Of a stretch of DNA of 36,313 nucleotides, positions 34,792 to 36,313 are shown piece by piece. Where the stretch lies: NCBI GenBank assembly GCA_023423775.1, contig JAFAEZ010000006.1, positions 1 through 36,313 on the forward strand, given 5' to 3'. The DNA comes from Pseudomonadota bacterium. GTDB taxonomy: Bacteria > Pseudomonadota > Alphaproteobacteria > Sphingomonadales > Sphingomonadaceae. The position numbers and the translations under genes are program-made. The first letter of the stretch is position 1, and the number at the start of each line of letters is the position of its first letter. The notes beneath the pieces are model-generated. The model saw only the letters and a program-made list of their open reading frames with translations, did not search any database and was not told the DNA's origin.

Positions 34792-35784
34792 TCAGCGGCT
34801 CATCACGATCTCTGCGACGCGGCGGTGGCCGGCTTCGCGGGTCAGTTGCACGAAGATGTCGACCGTCGACCGGATATAATGGCGGACGTCGTCGCGGCCG
34901 AGCTGGGTGCCGGCCTGGAGGGCGAGCAGCACGATCTGCTCGATCGCGCGCTCCGCGCTGTCGGCGTGCACCGTCGTCATCGATCCGGGATGGCCGCTAT
35001 TGACCGCGCGCAGGAAGGCATAGGCCTCGTCGCCGCGCAGCTCGCCGAGCAGGATACGGTCCGGGCGCATGCGCAGCGAAGCGGCGACGAGATCGTTGGC
35101 GGTGACGTGCGATTCGCCGAGCGCGCTGCGCGCCGCGAGCAGACCGACGGCATTTTCGTGGCGCACCTGAAGCTCGGGCGTGTCCTCGATCAGGATCAGC
35201 CTCTCCTCCGCCGGGATCTCGCGGATCAAAGCATTGAGGAAGGTCGTCTTGCCGGTCGAGGTGCCGCCCGAGACGAGGATGTTCTTGCGCGCCCGCACCG
35301 CGGCGGCGAGCATGCCGGCCATGTCGCCCGCGGCCAGCTGCGCGGCGAGCGCGCGATCGATGTCGTCCGCCGCATGGAGGTCGCGCCCCAATGTCTCGGC
35401 AAAGGCGCCGCCCGCAGCATAATCGGCCAAGGTCAGGTCGGCTGCGACATGTTTGCGGATCGCCAGCACCAGCGGGCCGCGGGTCGCAGGCGGGGCGACG
35501 ATCTGGACCCGCGCCCCATCCGGCAGGGTCGCCGACAGCAACGGATGCTCCCTGCTGATCCCCTGGTGCGAAAGCGCCGCAATCTGCCGCGCCAGCCGCG
35601 CCAGGGTCGGTTCGTCGAGCCCGGGAGCGTCGTGCCGCTCGATCGCCCCGCCGGTCGTCTCCACCCACAATTCGCCGGGGCGATTGACGTAGATATCGGT
35701 GACGTCCGGCCGGCCGAGCATTCCGGTCAGCGACGCCAGATAGGAGCGGAGATAGACCTGGCCGCTCTCCTCGGCGGCGTTCAT
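34792..35784 (-). CDS. virB11: Type IV secretion ATPase VirB11
   Basis: The 330-residue protein is the hexameric inner-membrane ATPase that powers type IV secretion or conjugation. The N-terminal domain (1-150) includes VTDIYVNRPGELWVETTGG. The RecA-like half has Walker A GGTSTGKT (173-180), the Asp box ILIEDTPELQ, the Walker B-like RILLGELRGDEAYAFLRAVN and the His box GHPGSMTTVHADSAERA. These are complete. The ATG at 35784 overlaps the virB10 stop as ATGA. In Ti plasmid order virB10 also precedes virB11. A related family serves type II secretion and pili, but the VirB10 neighbour settles the call. Confidence 0.94.
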   Translation of the reverse strand: MNAAEESGQVYLRSYLASLTGMLGRPDVTDIYVNRPGELWVETTGGAIERHDAPGLDEPTLARLARQIAALSHQGISREHPLLSATLPDGARVQIVAPPATRGPLVLAIRKHVAADLTLADYAAGGAFAETLGRDLHAADDIDRALAAQLAAGDMAGMLAAAVRARKNILVSGGTSTGKTTFLNALIREIPAEERLILIEDTPELQVRHENAVGLLAARSALGESHVTANDLVAASLRMRPDRILLGELRGDEAYAFLRAVNSGHPGSMTTVHADSAERAIEQIVLLALQAGTQLGRDDVRHYIRSTVDIFVQLTREAGHRRVAEIVMSR

Positions 35785-36313
35785 CGCCGGCTCTCGGCGC
35801 CGGTGAAATCCAGGTCGCGCGCGACGAAGATGCTGATGCTGGTACCCTGCCGGACCTTGAGCGTGGGCGTGATCTGCGTCGGCTGGATGATCTGCGTCAC
35901 CCCCTGCGCCCCTGGCGGCAAGACGATCACGGTGCCGTCCTTGGTGCGCGAGGCGAGATTGACGCCGATATCGAGCGCGGACTGGAGGATGGCGCCGGCG
36001 AAACGCTCGAAGAAATGGGTGTTGACCGAGGCGCGGATGCCGGCCCGGCCGAGCGGATCACCGGCCGGCGACCCGATCGCGATGGTCGCGCCGTCGGGCC
36101 GGATAAGCCGCGTCCAGGTGACCAGCGCGCGGCGCTGGCCAGGGGCAACCTCGGAACGATAGTCGCCGATCAGCCGGCTGCCGCGCGGGATCAGCACTCT
36201 TGTGCCATCGAAGCCGCGCACGTCGCGCGAGACGATCGCGCGCGCAAAGCCCGGACGGGTGGAATCGAGCGCGGTTTCCAGCACGGCCGGGATCAGCGTG
36301 CCCTGGACGACGG
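35781..36313 (-). CDS. virB10: Type IV secretion protein VirB10/TrbI, C-terminal part (cut by window edge)
   Basis: About 177 C-terminal residues are visible; the upstream part lies beyond the right edge. The visible chain reads VVQGTLIPAVLETALDSTRP, then GFDGTRVLIPRGSRLIGDYR and LVTWTRLIRPDGATIAIGSP. It continues through FERFAGAILQSALDIGVNLA to IIQPTQITPTLKVRQGTSIS and ends FVARDLDFTGAES. These are the conserved blocks of the VirB10/TrbI periplasmic barrel, which bridges the two membranes of the secretion channel. The stop overlaps the virB11 start. More T4SS genes are expected to the right. Confidence 0.92.
   Translation of the reverse strand, partial: VVQGTLIPAVLETALDSTRPGFARAIVSRDVRGFDGTRVLIPRGSRLIGDYRSEVAPGQRRALVTWTRLIRPDGATIAIGSPAGDPLGRAGIRASVNTHFFERFAGAILQSALDIGVNLASRTKDGTVIVLPPGAQGVTQIIQPTQITPTLKVRQGTSISIFVARDLDFTGAESRR

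Overview
The window is about 36.3 kb of GC-rich chromosomal DNA with very dense coding on both strands. No gap between genes exceeds about 170 bases; the longest are 28950-29117 and 3094-3246. The layout, codon use and gene families point to an alphaproteobacterium of the order Sphingomonadales (Sphingomonas-like). Supporting signs are the rimP-nusA-ylxR/ylxQ-infB order, a two-domain YlxR/L7Ae protein, a complete hut cluster, and dispersed inverted repeats whose translations contain the DKLRANG-type peptide common in sphingomonad intergenic repeats. This assignment is inference, because there is no rRNA in the window. I saw no tRNA, rRNA, CRISPR array, insertion sequence or prophage gene.

Bases 1-3230 hold the minus-strand translation/transcription operon rimP-nusA-ylxR-infB (infB cut by the window edge), with a candidate promoter at 3198-3226. 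Bases 3247-5387 hold a three-gene minus-strand operon: type III polyketide synthase, ICMT-like methyltransferase and a small lipoprotein. This resembles the Bacillus bpsA-bpsB alkylpyrone pair. A PQQ-type sugar dehydrogenase lipoprotein (5481-6647, +) follows, then a REP-like inverted repeat and the minus-strand housekeeping genes trmB, metK and lnt. A near-palindrome upstream of metK is a candidate methionine/SAM operator. A VOC-fold protein and a double retropepsin-like protease come next.

Bases 11975-17892 carry histidine degradation: a flavin reductase-like gene and an arginase-fold HutG on the minus strand, divergent from hutI, hutU and hutH on the plus strand. Together they would convert histidine to urocanate, imidazolonepropionate, formiminoglutamate and glutamate. 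Bases 17849-22377 look like an envelope or polar-lipid cluster: a GT4 glycosyltransferase, a CDP-alcohol phosphotransferase with an unassigned N-terminal region, a HIT protein, a LicC-like cytidylyltransferase and a MobA-like nucleotidyltransferase.

Bases 22503-34769 form a signalling block and the most interesting part of the window. It contains a soluble MCP-type signalling protein and a four-gene minus-strand operon (membrane histidine kinase, double-receiver hybrid kinase, single receiver with coiled coil, GGDEF-EAL protein). Divergent from that operon is a second membrane sensor, paralogous to the first but with a degraded ATP-binding domain, followed by a single-domain receiver. An alpha-oxoamine synthase, two OmpW-type outer-membrane proteins and two PilZ proteins follow. 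The first PilZ gene has a leader whose Shine-Dalgarno site can be locked in one of two competing stems. Sensor kinases with multi-helix membrane domains plus a receiver next to an alpha-oxoamine synthase recall the Cqs/Lqs/Jqs hydroxyketone signalling loci. The c-di-GMP enzyme and PilZ proteins would be possible outputs. That functional link is a hypothesis.

The right edge (34792-36313, -) holds virB11 and the 3' part of virB10, the beginning of a type IV secretion gene set that continues outside the window.
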